Assembly (NCBI RefSeq): GCF_003026395.1
Contig: NZ_PYOO01000008.1
Coordinates: 1-64,000 of the forward strand
DNA length: 64,000 nt
Reading direction: 5' to 3'
Origin: Photobacterium iliopiscarium
GTDB lineage: Bacteria; Pseudomonadota; Gammaproteobacteria; Enterobacterales; Vibrionaceae
In this document: piece after piece, positions 1-9,143 of the stretch
Layout: each line of letters opens with the position of its first letter
Numbering within the stretch: the stretch's first letter is position 1
The notes under the pieces: generated by a model
What the model saw: the letters and a program-made list of their open reading frames with translations, nothing else
Databases searched by the model: none
What the model was told of the DNA's origin: nothing
Made by a program: the position numbers and the translations under genes

Positions 1-160
1 CTCCGCCAAATTTAAGAAAGCCGTTAAGAATTTAGCGTTTTTTTGTCTGAATAAAATAGTGATGTATTTAATTGGTGCAATAAAAGTGGGTTCACATCCT
101 CTAATACCCAAATCATCTCCGCCAAATAATTTTGTTATTTGACTGGTACTATAAAGTGGG
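1..160. repeat. imperfect tandem repeat, two units
   Basis: Two copies of CTCCGCCAAA begin at 1 and 117. Each is followed later by a similar stretch: GGTGCAATAAAAGTGGG at 74-90 and GGTACTATAAAGTGGG at 145-160. The second unit is shorter. No coding sequence is apparent here. The function is unknown, and the left unit may continue outside the window. Confidence 0.4.
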
Positions 161-172
161 CCTAAATTTTCG

Positions 173-221
173 TACCTTGTACCTTGTACCTTGCACCTTG
201 CACCTTGCACCTTGCACCTTG
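173..221. repeat. heptanucleotide tandem repeat (T/C)ACCTTG
   Basis: Seven back-to-back copies of a 7-bp unit are seen: three TACCTTG followed by four CACCTTG. A partial eighth copy (CACTT) follows. The array sits about 70 bp upstream of the gene at 292. A degenerate array with the same period, on the opposite strand, lies at 30601-30661. Confidence 0.85.
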
Positions 222-291
222 CACTTAAAACAGATGAAATAACCTGTTATCTATGTGAATATAGACGTTATTTGTTTGGACAATAATAATA

Positions 292-720
292 ATGAGTTTT
301 GAACAATGGGCTTTTATTGCTGATCTTTATACCCCAATGATTGTCGTTATGTGTGTTATTTGCATGGTGTTATTAGGACGTGAGCAGGGGATGAGAAGTG
401 GGTTATTCGCGCTGAGTGGTGTATTGCTCTCAACGGCTTTTATTTATGTGGTTATGTTTCTCGATAATTCAGTCGGGATTTGGCCGGCATTTAATTTGGA
501 TTACAGTACCCACACTGCTATTGCTTTAGTTTTTATTGGTTATTTTCTTGTATATAGCCCCAAATTAAGGGGAGTGATGGTACTTTCAATGGTAGGTTAT
601 GCTGCTTTAATGATGCATCAGAAGTACCATACATTAACTGATATTATTACCACCACTGTCTGCGTTATGCCTGTCATCTTGTTGTGCCAATATAAATTTT
701 CTGAAATGGTTAAGCGTTAG
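292..720 (+). CDS. small membrane protein with PAP2-like motifs
   Basis: A 142-residue protein with about five hydrophobic segments (roughly residues 12-28, 36-57, 70-87, 94-109 and 118-133). Residues S72-T73-H74 and H113-x3-D117 resemble the second and third motifs of the PAP2 (type 2 phosphatidic acid phosphatase) superfamily. The classical first motif (KxxxxxxRP) is not visible, and the length is short for that family. It could be a divergent lipid phosphatase or a non-catalytic relative acting in the inner membrane. The ATG start at 292 has only a weak GGA upstream. It converges with a small gene on the other strand and overlaps it by 4 bp. Confidence 0.6.
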   Translation: MSFEQWAFIADLYTPMIVVMCVICMVLLGREQGMRSGLFALSGVLLSTAFIYVVMFLDNSVGIWPAFNLDYSTHTAIALVFIGYFLVYSPKLRGVMVLSMVGYAALMMHQKYHTLTDIITTTVCVMPVILLCQYKFSEMVKR

Positions 721-863
721 TTTTTCTTAGTAATAATAACGTAATTAAGTAAGATTAATCCGAGTACAAAACAGCCAAACTGAAACGTGGGCAATACTGT
801 CGCAACCGAACCAATAAGCAATCCAGAGCTTAATCCAAGAGCGATTTTTTGTCGGGTATTCAT
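717..863 (-). CDS. small hydrophobic protein (48 aa)
   Basis: The reading frame runs from ATG (863-861) to TAA (719-717). It encodes 48 residues with one or two hydrophobic stretches (about residues 8-26 and 30-44) and a basic tail ending KKN. An AAGGAA ribosome-binding site lies about 8 nt upstream of the ATG, which supports real translation. The 3' end overlaps the stop of the convergent membrane gene by 4 bp. I do not recognise a family. It is most likely a small inner-membrane protein. Confidence 0.5.
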   Translation of the reverse strand: MNTRQKIALGLSSGLLIGSVATVLPTFQFGCFVLGLILLNYVIITKKN

Positions 864-1253
864 TATTAAATTCCTTTTTTAATCATGATTTTTTTGGTGG
901 TATGTGGATTGTGTTTTCCCTTCTAATACGCCTAAATATTCTAGAAAATAATGGTTTATGATTAAACGAAATAGTCTTTTTTACGTTGTTGTCGCCATTG
1001 AGATATTTTAAGATCAGAATCTAGCATTAATTTATCCATGAAAATGTGAAAGTCATGGTAATTATAAGCCGTGAGCTTTTTATATTAGGCTTCGGAATGT
1101 GAATAGAGAAGCTAGTTACATTATTAGTGCTATAAAGGGATTTATTACATTAATTATTGAGACATTACGAGCGAAAGGTATTTTTCAAACCCGCTGTAGT
1201 AACAGCGAGTACGGTATGAATATTGAGTGATAGTTAGGGGAAATGTGCTAGCC
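864..1253. other. 390-bp intergenic stretch
   Basis: AT-rich. The only visible items are a 25-codon open frame on the minus strand starting near 1038, too short to support, and a small hairpin CGCTG-TAGTAA-CAGCG near 1192-1207. I see no convincing gene. Confidence 0.4.
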
Positions 1254-1460
1254 TTAGTCCGTCAAGATCTCGCTTTCATTAAAATGAATACTGATAATAT
1301 CGTTAAAATGTATATGCTCACAAATGAAAGGTAACTCAATATCAATCGTTTCAGATGGACTCAGTGGTAGCCATTGGCCATTCGTGGTCACTTTCCAAGT
1401 AATACCTTCTAGTTTGATATAGATTTTGGGCTGCATCCTTTGCCTTATGCTATTTGTCAT
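1254..1460 (-). CDS. hypothetical protein
   Basis: A short protein of about 68 residues if it starts at the ATG at 1460. The frame stays open upstream to a TTG at 1505, and another ATG at 1436 has AAGG about 7 nt upstream, so the start is uncertain. The C-terminal half is acidic and hydrophobic (IDIELPF, ending SEILTD), with no signal peptide or membrane span. No family is recognised. The gene lies alone in a loosely packed region. Confidence 0.4.
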   Translation of the reverse strand: MTNSIRQRMQPKIYIKLEGITWKVTTNGQWLPLSPSETIDIELPFICEHIHFNDIISIHFNESEILTD

Positions 1461-1623
1461 GGGATAGCAATTATGAATAGTTGGTTGTCTTATGGTATCG
1501 AACAAAAATTAATCTTCAATTGATATTTATAATAATTAAGACCTTTAATGATAAATTTATCTGTAAGACATTAACTATGTGCCTAAGGATAGTTAATGTG
1601 GCTATATAAGTATTGAGCTAATA

Positions 1624-1655
1624 AAAAAGCTAACAGCAATAACTGTTAGCTTTTT
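1624..1655 (-). terminator. hairpin terminator for the 1680-1988 gene
   Basis: AAAAAGCTAACAG and CTGTTAGCTTTTT form a perfect 13-bp stem around a 6-nt loop, with U-runs possible on both strands. It lies 25 bp beyond the stop of the minus-strand gene. Confidence 0.8.
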
Positions 1656-1679
1656 AAAATAAGGTGTTAGCGAAGAGGA

Positions 1680-1988
1680 TTAATCTTCAAAATCAACAAT
1701 CAATTCATCTTCTAAATAATCAATAAGACAACCTAATGCAGGGGCTGAAACAATATAAGATGTTATTTCAGCGACTTCAGGCGTTGATTGTTGTAACACT
1801 TCTAATACTGTATGTTCTGGGTTATAAGCGACATTAAATTCTTTGGCAATGGTGCAACTGTCGTTATATTCATCAACAGACAGTTCGATTTTACCATTGT
1901 ACTCACCAATGTCTGTATCAAAATTATCAACCAATATCTCAATCATCGCTTCATAGTAATTCTGGTAATCCATTGATTTTACCTTCAT
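1680..1988 (-). CDS. acidic hypothetical protein
   Basis: A strongly acidic 102-residue protein (many Asp and Glu, tail ending VDFED) with no membrane segment. No family is recognised. The ATG at 1988 has a weak ribosome-binding site. The ATG at 1973 (Met-6) has AAGGT 9 nt upstream and is a plausible alternative that would give 97 residues. The gene is monocistronic, with a strong hairpin terminator just downstream. Confidence 0.55.
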   Translation of the reverse strand: MKVKSMDYQNYYEAMIEILVDNFDTDIGEYNGKIELSVDEYNDSCTIAKEFNVAYNPEHTVLEVLQQSTPEVAEITSYIVSAPALGCLIDYLEDELIVDFED

Positions 1989-2412
1989 CTCATTCAGAAA
2001 ATTTCTATCTAATGCGTTAGCAGTAATGACGCTATATTACCTTATTTACGACTGACAAAAAGCCTTAATCTTAAATAATCAGCTATTGATGACGGCATGA
2101 TATTAAGTATTGAATTTGCATCGTCATTGCCATGATAAAAAGGGTAATTATTGTGTTTTTTACAAATCCTTACTGTTCCTAATATTTTGTTACACATATT
2201 GGCGTTTTTTAATTATTTGTTACATCAATCTATTAGTATATTTAATATAAAGTATAATTTAATAGTATAGATGAATCGTATTGGTCAGTAACACTTCGTT
2301 AGTGAAAACAAAACGCTAAATATAAGTTGGTTGTATGGAATGCAACTATCAATACTTATGAGGATGAGATTTTTAGGTTAGTTGAAACGAGTGGACATAT
2401 TTAGGAAGTAAA
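1989..2412. promoter_or_regulatory. 424-bp intergenic region upstream of the chitinase
   Basis: Very AT-rich DNA between the divergent 102-aa gene and the chitinase gene. It must hold both promoters. AGGAAG at 2403-2408 is the ribosome-binding site that fixes the GTG start at 2413. I see no convincing repeat or small gene. Confidence 0.4.
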
Positions 2413-5400
2413 GTGAAAAAAATAAATAAAATAACAGCTGCTCTATTTAGCGCAATGCTCAGCGGTAATCTATATGCAGCAGATACTAATGTCGTTTCTT
2501 TTATTCCGGGAGAGACAATAGTTCAGAATGGAGACATGGTTGCTTATAATGGCACTTGTTTCATTGCTAAAAACAACCCAGGCGTATGGGAAGCACCAAG
2601 TGCTGACTCATGGTTTTGGGATGCCACTGAATGTTCAGATGAACCGAATCCAAATCCAAATCCAAATCCAGAACCTGATCCAGAGCCAGAGCCGAACCCA
2701 GATTTAGGCGGTATTATTCCTTTCATTCCAGGTACAACCCAAGTCAAAAATGGCGATGTTGTGTCATATGACGGACAGTGCTTTATTGCTCAAAATAATC
2801 CTGGTCTATGGGAAGCACCAAGTGCTAGTTCATGGTTCTGGGCGTTGACTGAATGTTCTGGTGAGCCGTCACCTGAACCGGATGTAACAGAAGTATCGAT
2901 TTTATCTCCAGTAGCTAGCCAGTTATTGAAAGTTAATGAAGCGATTGTAATCAAAGCCCGCATTGATGGCGAATCGGCAGCTAAAGTTGAGTTTTGGGTT
3001 AATAACACTAAATTAGCTGAAAAAGCGATTGATCAAAGTAATCTACTTTATTCGCAAGCTTGGACGCCAAGTGAAGCGGGTAGTGCAGCGATTGACATCT
3101 TTGTGTTCGATAAAAACAACCAAAAAATCGAACAAAAATCTGTTTCTGTAAAAGTAGAAGCTGAAGGTAATGACGACTTTACGGCGCCAGTGGTGACATT
3201 TACTTCACCAACGAATGGTTCAACCGTTAATAAAACTGACACTGTCTCTATTTCTATTAATGCATCAGATGCAGATAAAGACTTAACGACATTGGTTGTT
3301 AATGCGAATAACCAACAAATTTGTACGTTTGATGCGGCTGTTGCAAATACATTTAATTGTGATTGGCAACCGACTCAAACAGGTAGCGTAACACTGAGCG
3401 CTATCGCAACTGATGCACAAGATCTTTCTTCTACGGCCAGTTTAAATATCACTATTGAAGAAGAAACGATTGAGCCACCAGTGACACCACCAGGTGGATT
3501 GTGTGAAGAGTTTAATGTTTATCCAGACTGGACGCGTGGCGATCATGCAACCACTGGTGATATTATGGTTAATAACAATATTGCTTATTCTGCAATGTAT
3601 TGGACACAAAGCAAACCAGGTAGTGACAGTACATGGGCTTTACATCTAAATTGTGATGGTTCAGAACCTGGCACGGCGCCGCTTCTTTCATTACCAAACC
3701 CGATGGATCCTGTACGTCTGGAAGTCGCTGGTTGGCCAAATACCTTTGTGGTTGCAAGCCCATCTTTAACGGCTCCTGCAACATTAACGATTGAAACAAG
3801 TAATAGTGCAGATTTAGCTGATGTAGATAAGCTAACCGCTACATTTGTATCAATGATTGAAATGGCTACACAAGCAAGTTCTTCATCTATTATTATTAAT
3901 AGTGATGTGCTTGATAAAGCAACGCAAGATAAAGGATTGTCTTCAGAGAAGATTGCCGTTAAAGAAGCCCTAATTAAAGCGGTTGATAGTACTGGCAGCA
4001 AAATTGATATTGATGCGATCAATGCACTTAGCAATGATTTAAAAGGTTGGGCACAAGCTCATAACCTGATTATATCGACACTTGCACCAGAAGCGACGTT
4101 TGGTTGGTCTCTAAGTATTGGCGATTTTGCTTATAATATTCATTCTGGTCGTCAATCTGTATGGAATGCGGCGTCTAATTACACAGCAGATCTATTAAAT
4201 AAGCTTGCGCTTTATAAAGCAGACAGTGCAACTAAAGCTGACTTTATTACATTTACTAAGTCAGAAACAACGGCAGCGTTGTCAAATGATCAATGGCATA
4301 ACGCACTAGAATATGTTAAGCAAGTAACTGATTATGCAAAAGTTCCTGCGATGCTAGCGGATATGCCAACAGATCAAGCGGCTAACTACTTTATGGGTGA
4401 TAGCACGCATAATGCGCAAATTCGTAAAGCGGCTTTCAGTAATATTTTTGCTATTTTGTTTAATAAAGATACGGCTACTTTAACCGGTAAAATTGAACAG
4501 TATCAAGCGGCGAAAGTGCCACTGTACTATGTGGGTGAAGAGTTAGAAAAAGGTTCATTAACACGTATTGAAGCGTTGAACAAAGCGTTAGCAAATGCAG
4601 AAAACGTGATGGACAATGAAGCATTCTTATATGAAACACCACAATCACAGTGGATCCCATCGACTGTTTATAAGTGGAATGACTTCCTTGATGGCCTAAA
4701 TGCGATGCATAACATTGGTGTTGCAGGCAATAAGTTCTGGCTATTAAATGATGAAGCAGATGATGCAACTAACATCACTTATGCCAAAGTTGCGATTGCT
4801 GCTTTCTTAGCACAAAGTATGCAAGAAACCATTCGTTACAACGCATGTGATGAAAATAACTGGTCTGAAGTAAAATATGGTGCACCAGCCGATTATCCAA
4901 TGTCAGCAAGTTGTGGTCAGTTAGGTCAGAAATACGCAGATTACGGTGTAAACCCTGATTCAGGCTTAGATTACGCTTATTCTTGTCCTCGTGATAATAA
5001 GATGGAAGTCAGTGCGTTAACACATGCTAAATGGTATGGCGCGCCAGCTCCAGTCTTTGCAGCGCCTAACGCTGTATTAGAAGAGCGTGGCTTGCTGGTT
5101 AATGGTCATGTTGGTCGTTGGACGAACAGTGGTCACTGTAATGATGTGCCAGAAAATATAGATACGTCGAAGCAAGTATGGGAACGTGATGAATGTAAAA
5201 CTTACGTTGGCCAAAAAGCGGGTACATTCCTTTGGGATGGTAGCAGTCAAGAAAGTGTTGAAGGTTGTGGCTGGTGGGGTCGTGGTGTAATTCAAACTAC
5301 GGGTCGTCAGAACTTTGGTACCCTTAACCATTACTTAGGCCGTTCACACGTTGATCCTGCAACGATTGGTAAAACAATTGATGGTGTAACGGTTGAAGCA

Positions 5401-5757
5401 CCACCGGTGAATCCATTATATGCAGATCTTGATTTATGTTCGAACCCAGGCTTGATTTGTAGCTCTGAAGAGAACAAAGAAATTAAGTGGATTGCTGGTT
5501 TATTCTACTGGGTAACATCAGTACAAGAATACTCAAATGAAGGTGGTCAATATGCCGATTGGAACTACTACAACGAAATTAAAAAATACGTTGATGGTGG
5601 CCTGAAAGGTACGCAATTTATTGATGACGTTTCAGGTATTGTAAACCGTGGCTGTCCTGACACCGTTTGTGAAAGTGGTGAAGTACATAACGTTAAAGAG
5701 CGTCAAGCCAACTTTAAGTTAGTATTAGAAAAGTTAGGTGTTAAAGCACAATTATAA
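2413..5757 (+). CDS. multimodular secreted GH19-type chitinase
   Basis: A 1114-residue secreted protein. In order: signal peptide (about 1-22, ending LYAAD); two near-identical chitin-binding CBM5/12-type modules (about 28-75 and 105-150), each ending in a WEAPS...SWFW pattern and joined by a Pro-rich PNPNPEPDPEP linker; two Ig-like modules (about 155-350); a third Trp-rich module (about 363-415); a long helical middle region; and a C-terminal GH19 chitinase-like domain (about 790-1110). In the catalytic part, Glu805 (QSMQET) fits the GH19 acid catalyst, and GRG at 956-958 followed by VIQTTGRQNFG fits the conserved substrate-cleft motif. The start is GTG, with AGGAAG 4 nt upstream. Its likely role is hydrolysis of chitin outside the cell. 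A related peptidoglycan-cleaving activity cannot be excluded because GH19 shares the lysozyme fold. Confidence 0.85.
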   Translation: MKKINKITAALFSAMLSGNLYAADTNVVSFIPGETIVQNGDMVAYNGTCFIAKNNPGVWEAPSADSWFWDATECSDEPNPNPNPNPEPDPEPEPNPDLGGIIPFIPGTTQVKNGDVVSYDGQCFIAQNNPGLWEAPSASSWFWALTECSGEPSPEPDVTEVSILSPVASQLLKVNEAIVIKARIDGESAAKVEFWVNNTKLAEKAIDQSNLLYSQAWTPSEAGSAAIDIFVFDKNNQKIEQKSVSVKVEAEGNDDFTAPVVTFTSPTNGSTVNKTDTVSISINASDADKDLTTLVVNANNQQICTFDAAVANTFNCDWQPTQTGSVTLSAIATDAQDLSSTASLNITIEEETIEPPVTPPGGLCEEFNVYPDWTRGDHATTGDIMVNNNIAYSAMYWTQSKPGSDSTWALHLNCDGSEPGTAPLLSLPNPMDPVRLEVAGWPNTFVVASPSLTAPATLTIETSNSADLADVDKLTATFVSMIEMATQASSSSIIINSDVLDKATQDKGLSSEKIAVKEALIKAVDSTGSKIDIDAINALSNDLKGWAQAHNLIISTLAPEATFGWSLSIGDFAYNIHSGRQSVWNAASNYTADLLNKLALYKADSATKADFITFTKSETTAALSNDQWHNALEYVKQVTDYAKVPAMLADMPTDQAANYFMGDSTHNAQIRKAAFSNIFAILFNKDTATLTGKIEQYQAAKVPLYYVGEELEKGSLTRIEALNKALANAENVMDNEAFLYETPQSQWIPSTVYKWNDFLDGLNAMHNIGVAGNKFWLLNDEADDATNITYAKVAIAAFLAQSMQETIRYNACDENNWSEVKYGAPADYPMSASCGQLGQKYADYGVNPDSGLDYAYSCPRDNKMEVSALTHAKWYGAPAPVFAAPNAVLEERGLLVNGHVGRWTNSGHCNDVPENIDTSKQVWERDECKTYVGQKAGTFLWDGSSQESVEGCGWWGRGVIQTTGRQNFGTLNHYLGRSHVDPATIGKTIDGVTVEAPPVNPLYADLDLCSNPGLICSSEENKEIKWIAGLFYWVTSVQEYSNEGGQYADWNYYNEIKKYVDGGLKGTQFIDDVSGIVNRGCPDTVCESGEVHNVKERQANFKLVLEKLGVKAQL

Positions 5758-5816
5758 CGGTTAATAAATAACAGTTATTTTAGACTATCAGTCAGTGATG
5801 ATTGGTTATAAATAAG

Positions 5817-5849
5817 AAGAACCCTGCTTTTGAAGTAGGGTTCTTTTTT
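5817..5849 (+). terminator. terminator of the chitinase gene
   Basis: AGAACCCT and AGGGTTCT pair around a short loop and are followed by a T-run. The site lies about 60 bp after the chitinase stop and before the convergent corA end, so it could serve both strands. Confidence 0.8.
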
Positions 5850-5894
5850 ACATTCAACTTAGCATAAAGTTGTATAAATAGGATAAAGAATAGC

Positions 5895-6827
5895 TTATAG
5901 CCAGCCCTTACGTTTGAAGAACAGATAAGGGGCGAAACCTGCCAATACCATCAGCCCTAGCGCATAGGGATAGCCGAGCTCCCAGTGAAGTTCCGGCATA
6001 AACTTAAAGTTCATTCCGTAGCTAGAGGCAACCAATGTTGGCGGAAGGAATACAACCGATACTACGGAGAAGATTTTAATAATGCGGTTTTGCTCAATAT
6101 TAATAAAGCCCATTGCCGCATCCATTAGGAAGTTAACCTTTTGGAATAAAGAATCAATATCGCGCAACACTTCACGAGCTTGTTCTAATTCAATTTCAGG
6201 TAAACGCGCTTTGCGGACTAAAAAGCTTAATGCTCGCTGAGTATCCATTAGGCATAAGCGTATTTTCCACCCTGCATCTTCTTGTTTTGCTAGATGTGAT
6301 AAAGCTTGATCAAAATTAGCACCGGGTTTATTGCCACCTAAAATGGTTTTACCAATCGACTCTAGTTCGCTATAAATATCTTCAATAACATCGGCAAGTT
6401 GCTCTATTTTTGTCTCAAATAGATCGAGCAGTAATTCATAAGCATTACCTTGCTGTAAACGCTGTGTACGTGCACGCATTCGATAAAGACGAAAGGCCGG
6501 TAATTCTCGTTCGCGTAAGGTAAATAAGCGACCATCACGAATGGTGAAAGCGACCGTTGCATTGCTTACATAATCTTCCAGATCTTCAAAATAAAAGAAT
6601 GAGTGAATATGTAAGCCATCTTCATCTTCAAAAAAACGTGCACTGGCTTCGATGTCTTCTAGTTCTGGACGAGTTGCAAGGCCTTGTCCCAGTTGTTGTT
6701 GGACGCGTTCACGTTCTGCTTCATTGGGTTCAATAAGATCAATCCATAATGCGGATGAAATGGGATCTTGAGCTTCTAAATTTAAACGTTGTAAACGTAA
6801 ATCATTTAATGCGTATGCGTTCAGCAT
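5895..6827 (-). CDS. corA: magnesium/cobalt transporter CorA
   Basis: A 310-residue protein, close to the usual length of enterobacterial CorA (316). A large cytoplasmic N-terminal domain rich in acidic and helical segments is followed by two C-terminal transmembrane helices (about 250-270 and 285-303). The signature YGMNF lies at the end of the first helix, and the C-terminus is basic (FFKRKGWL). CorA forms a pentameric inner-membrane channel for Mg2+, also passing Co2+ and Ni2+. The ATG at 6827 has GGAGA upstream. The gene stands alone, with a long leader region in which a structured element occurs at 7007-7074. Confidence 0.95.
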   Translation of the reverse strand: MLNAYALNDLRLQRLNLEAQDPISSALWIDLIEPNEAERERVQQQLGQGLATRPELEDIEASARFFEDEDGLHIHSFFYFEDLEDYVSNATVAFTIRDGRLFTLRERELPAFRLYRMRARTQRLQQGNAYELLLDLFETKIEQLADVIEDIYSELESIGKTILGGNKPGANFDQALSHLAKQEDAGWKIRLCLMDTQRALSFLVRKARLPEIELEQAREVLRDIDSLFQKVNFLMDAAMGFINIEQNRIIKIFSVVSVVFLPPTLVASSYGMNFKFMPELHWELGYPYALGLMVLAGFAPYLFFKRKGWL

Positions 6828-7312
6828 GTCTTATATCTCCACTAATGGCGATGATATAAAGAACACTTTAAAACACGATTTGAGGCTGATAAAAACAGCG
6901 TCGACCAATGCAAAACTGGAATAATAAGATTTTAAGCAGAAGCAACGAATATTAGGAATAGTGCATGCTGACAGTTAAACATTGTCAACTTACATACAAA
7001 AGCAGAAGAGGACAGATTAACGGAGAAAAATCTCATTCCAGTACCGACTGGGTGTGTTCAAAGCGGTGTCCTCTCAAATAATGGTGTGCACATGTTACAT
7101 CTGACTGTAAAAGTGTTCAAGTTATGCTATTGCAACATTAGATTTTTCTTTAGGTGTGTTAAGTCAAAAGCTTATTCATGCACGATTAAGGTTTACCCAC
7201 ATCAGTTTGATTATTTGTTGATTAATTATAACGATAATTTATTATTTTGCGTGATTAAATGTGGAATTAAGTAGAATTATTGTTATTTAACGTTAAATAT
7301 CAGATGCGATGT
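6828..7312. other. 485-bp region between corA and lysR
   Basis: This region holds the corA leader and promoter and the three-stem inverted-repeat structure at 7007-7074. A 62-codon open frame at 7086-7274 has a Cys/Phe-rich, non-protein-like translation and no ribosome-binding site, so it is not called. Confidence 0.5.
7007..7074. other. candidate three-stem structured RNA element
   Basis: An outer stem AGAGGACA / TGTCCTCT (8 bp, perfect) encloses two hairpins: GAGA-AAAA-TCTC (7023-7034) and CCAGT-ACCG-ACTGG (7038-7051). It lies about 180 bp upstream of the corA start and could be transcribed in either direction. It matches no riboswitch consensus I can recall. The outer arms also resemble the AGGACA...TGTCCT ends of the repeat family found elsewhere in the window. 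Confidence 0.45.
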
Positions 7313-8200
7313 TTAACTAAAATGTTCACTCAGAAAATCCAAAAAGACGCGAACTTTACTTGAAACTAATTGCCGATGTTGATAAATCGCATAAGTGCTT
7401 GTTTCATAGTGACACGGACTGAACGTCGATAGAGGGAGCAGTTGTACCAGTTTGCCGTTGTTAAGTTCTTCATCAATAGCCCATTGTGGCAGTAGAGCGA
7501 TACCACCTCCGTTTAATATGAGTTGTTTTTGGCCATTAACAGAGTTGACCTCCATGTAATAAGGGATCTCTATTTTTGATGGTTTATTATTTAAGATATA
7601 CCAATCATGCCAACCTTTAAATCCATAGACTAAGCAATCATGCTGGGCTAAATCTGCGGTTGTTTTAGGTATACTTCGATGTGCTAAATAGCTTGGGCTA
7701 GCACAAAGTATAAAATGATTATTCATGAGTTTTTTAGCGATTAAATTAGAATCGGGTAATCGGCCACTACGAATAGCGACATCGACATTTTCTTCAATTA
7801 GATCAACGATCCTTTCAGTAATTTCAATCTCAACTTTTATGTCAGGAAATGCAGCTCTAAATAAAGGTAGAAGGGGAAGTATTTTATTTTCACCAAACGC
7901 CACCGTGGCACTGATTTTAAGTCGACCTTTAGGTGAGTTGTGTACAATATTTACCGCACGTTTCGCCTCGTCAAATTCAGCAATGATCCGTTTGGAATAT
8001 TGATAAAATACCAATCCAGCTTCAGTTACGCCAACATTACGTGTTGTACGATCTAATATTCGAACATTTAATTCTTCTTCTAAAGCAGAAAGCTGTCTTG
8101 AAATAGATGAGGGTTGAACATCGAAAACTTGACTTGCTTTGGATATGGAACCTTGTTCTACGACACAATTGAAATAAGCAAGGCGAGTGAAAAGGCTCAT
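7313..8200 (-). CDS. LysR-family transcriptional regulator
   Basis: A 295-residue protein of standard LysR length. The N-terminal winged helix-turn-helix (about 1-60, with SISKASQVFDVQPSSISRQLSALE) is followed by the periplasmic-binding-protein-like effector domain (about 90-290). The closest general type is the large LTTR group that controls oxidoreductases. It is divergent from the SDR gene at 8416, which makes that gene its probable target. The effector is unknown. Confidence 0.9.
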   Translation of the reverse strand: MSLFTRLAYFNCVVEQGSISKASQVFDVQPSSISRQLSALEEELNVRILDRTTRNVGVTEAGLVFYQYSKRIIAEFDEAKRAVNIVHNSPKGRLKISATVAFGENKILPLLPLFRAAFPDIKVEIEITERIVDLIEENVDVAIRSGRLPDSNLIAKKLMNNHFILCASPSYLAHRSIPKTTADLAQHDCLVYGFKGWHDWYILNNKPSKIEIPYYMEVNSVNGQKQLILNGGGIALLPQWAIDEELNNGKLVQLLPLSTFSPCHYETSTYAIYQHRQLVSSKVRVFLDFLSEHFS

Positions 8201-8415
8201 ATTAATGACTCATATAATAAAGTTGATTATTTTAGGGGCTAAATATCGTTCATCACCAAGATAGTACATGCTTATCTTATATTATTGATCTACTTTTTAA
8301 ATATTAACGCTTACATAATTGCTTTTAAAGCAAAACTATATTGTCTGATCGTTGGTTCATGTCTTTAGTTATTCTCATTAATATGCAGATTCTGATTAAT
8401 TGAGAGAAGAAAAAA

Positions 8416-9126
8416 ATGAATTCTATAAATACCGCTATTATTGCATCGTGCTTTTCTGTAACGGCACAACAATTAATTAAAAAACTGACCGCAACAGGAA
8501 CCCATATCGTAGCGATTGGCCGCATTGGTGATGAAAATAGAGCCAAAGATTTAGAACGTAAATACTCGGGAAAGATTACGGTTTTATTGGGAGATCTTAC
8601 TGATGAACAGCAAAGTCAAATATTGGTAGCAAAAGCAGCTGATATTTTGGGTCATGTTGATGCTTACTTTCATTGCTCTGGAATATATACATGGAGCTAT
8701 TGGAAAGATATTGATGTTAATAAAGTAGTGGATCTATTTAATGTGAATTTTATGACCGCATTCGTTTTTGGACGTGAAGTGTTTAAATTAATGGAAGCTC
8801 AAGGTGACGGTTGCTTAATGTTTGTTTCAGCTCGAGATACCGTACGTAATATACCCGCAGGATTTGGACCTTATATGGCTTCAAAAATTGCATTGAATGC
8901 ATTTGTAGAGAGCTTGGCCGCAGAAGGGGCATCATCAAATGTGTGTGTAAATGCAGTTTTACCTACGATTGTTGATACTGCTATAAATCGTGAAGCTATG
9001 CCTGATGCCGATCCTGCTACTTGGGTACATCCATCAGATCTTGCAGATTTGATGATTGATTTAAGCCAGCCCAATAAATCCTATTTAAGTGGTGCTTTGA
9101 TAACCGTTAATAATAAGCTGCATTAA
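8416..9126 (+). CDS. SDR-family oxidoreductase, atypical cofactor loop
   Basis: A 236-residue protein with the short-chain dehydrogenase fold. Ser138 and Tyr153-x3-Lys157 (YMASK) supply the catalytic residues, and an Asn of the NVNF segment (110-113) fits the fourth catalytic position. The usual N-terminal TGxxxGxG nucleotide-binding loop is replaced by ASCFSVTAQQ (10-19) without glycines, so cofactor binding may be altered or lost. The ATG has GAGAAG upstream. It is divergent from the LysR regulator at 7313-8200. The substrate is unknown. Confidence 0.8.
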   Translation: MNSINTAIIASCFSVTAQQLIKKLTATGTHIVAIGRIGDENRAKDLERKYSGKITVLLGDLTDEQQSQILVAKAADILGHVDAYFHCSGIYTWSYWKDIDVNKVVDLFNVNFMTAFVFGREVFKLMEAQGDGCLMFVSARDTVRNIPAGFGPYMASKIALNAFVESLAAEGASSNVCVNAVLPTIVDTAINREAMPDADPATWVHPSDLADLMIDLSQPNKSYLSGALITVNNKLH

Positions 9127-9143
9127 TTTTTGGTTATTTTTAC

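Noticed and set aside
1-221. CRISPR array
   Set aside because: Repeats are 7-bp tandem units or two imperfect copies without spacers; no cas genes.
2544-2747. Gly/Ser/Phe-rich minus-strand frame
   Set aside because: Shadow of the Pro/Asn/Glu linker repeats of the chitinase.
7086-7274. 62-codon open frame
   Set aside because: Cys- and Phe-rich translation, no ribosome-binding site and no resemblance to a protein family.
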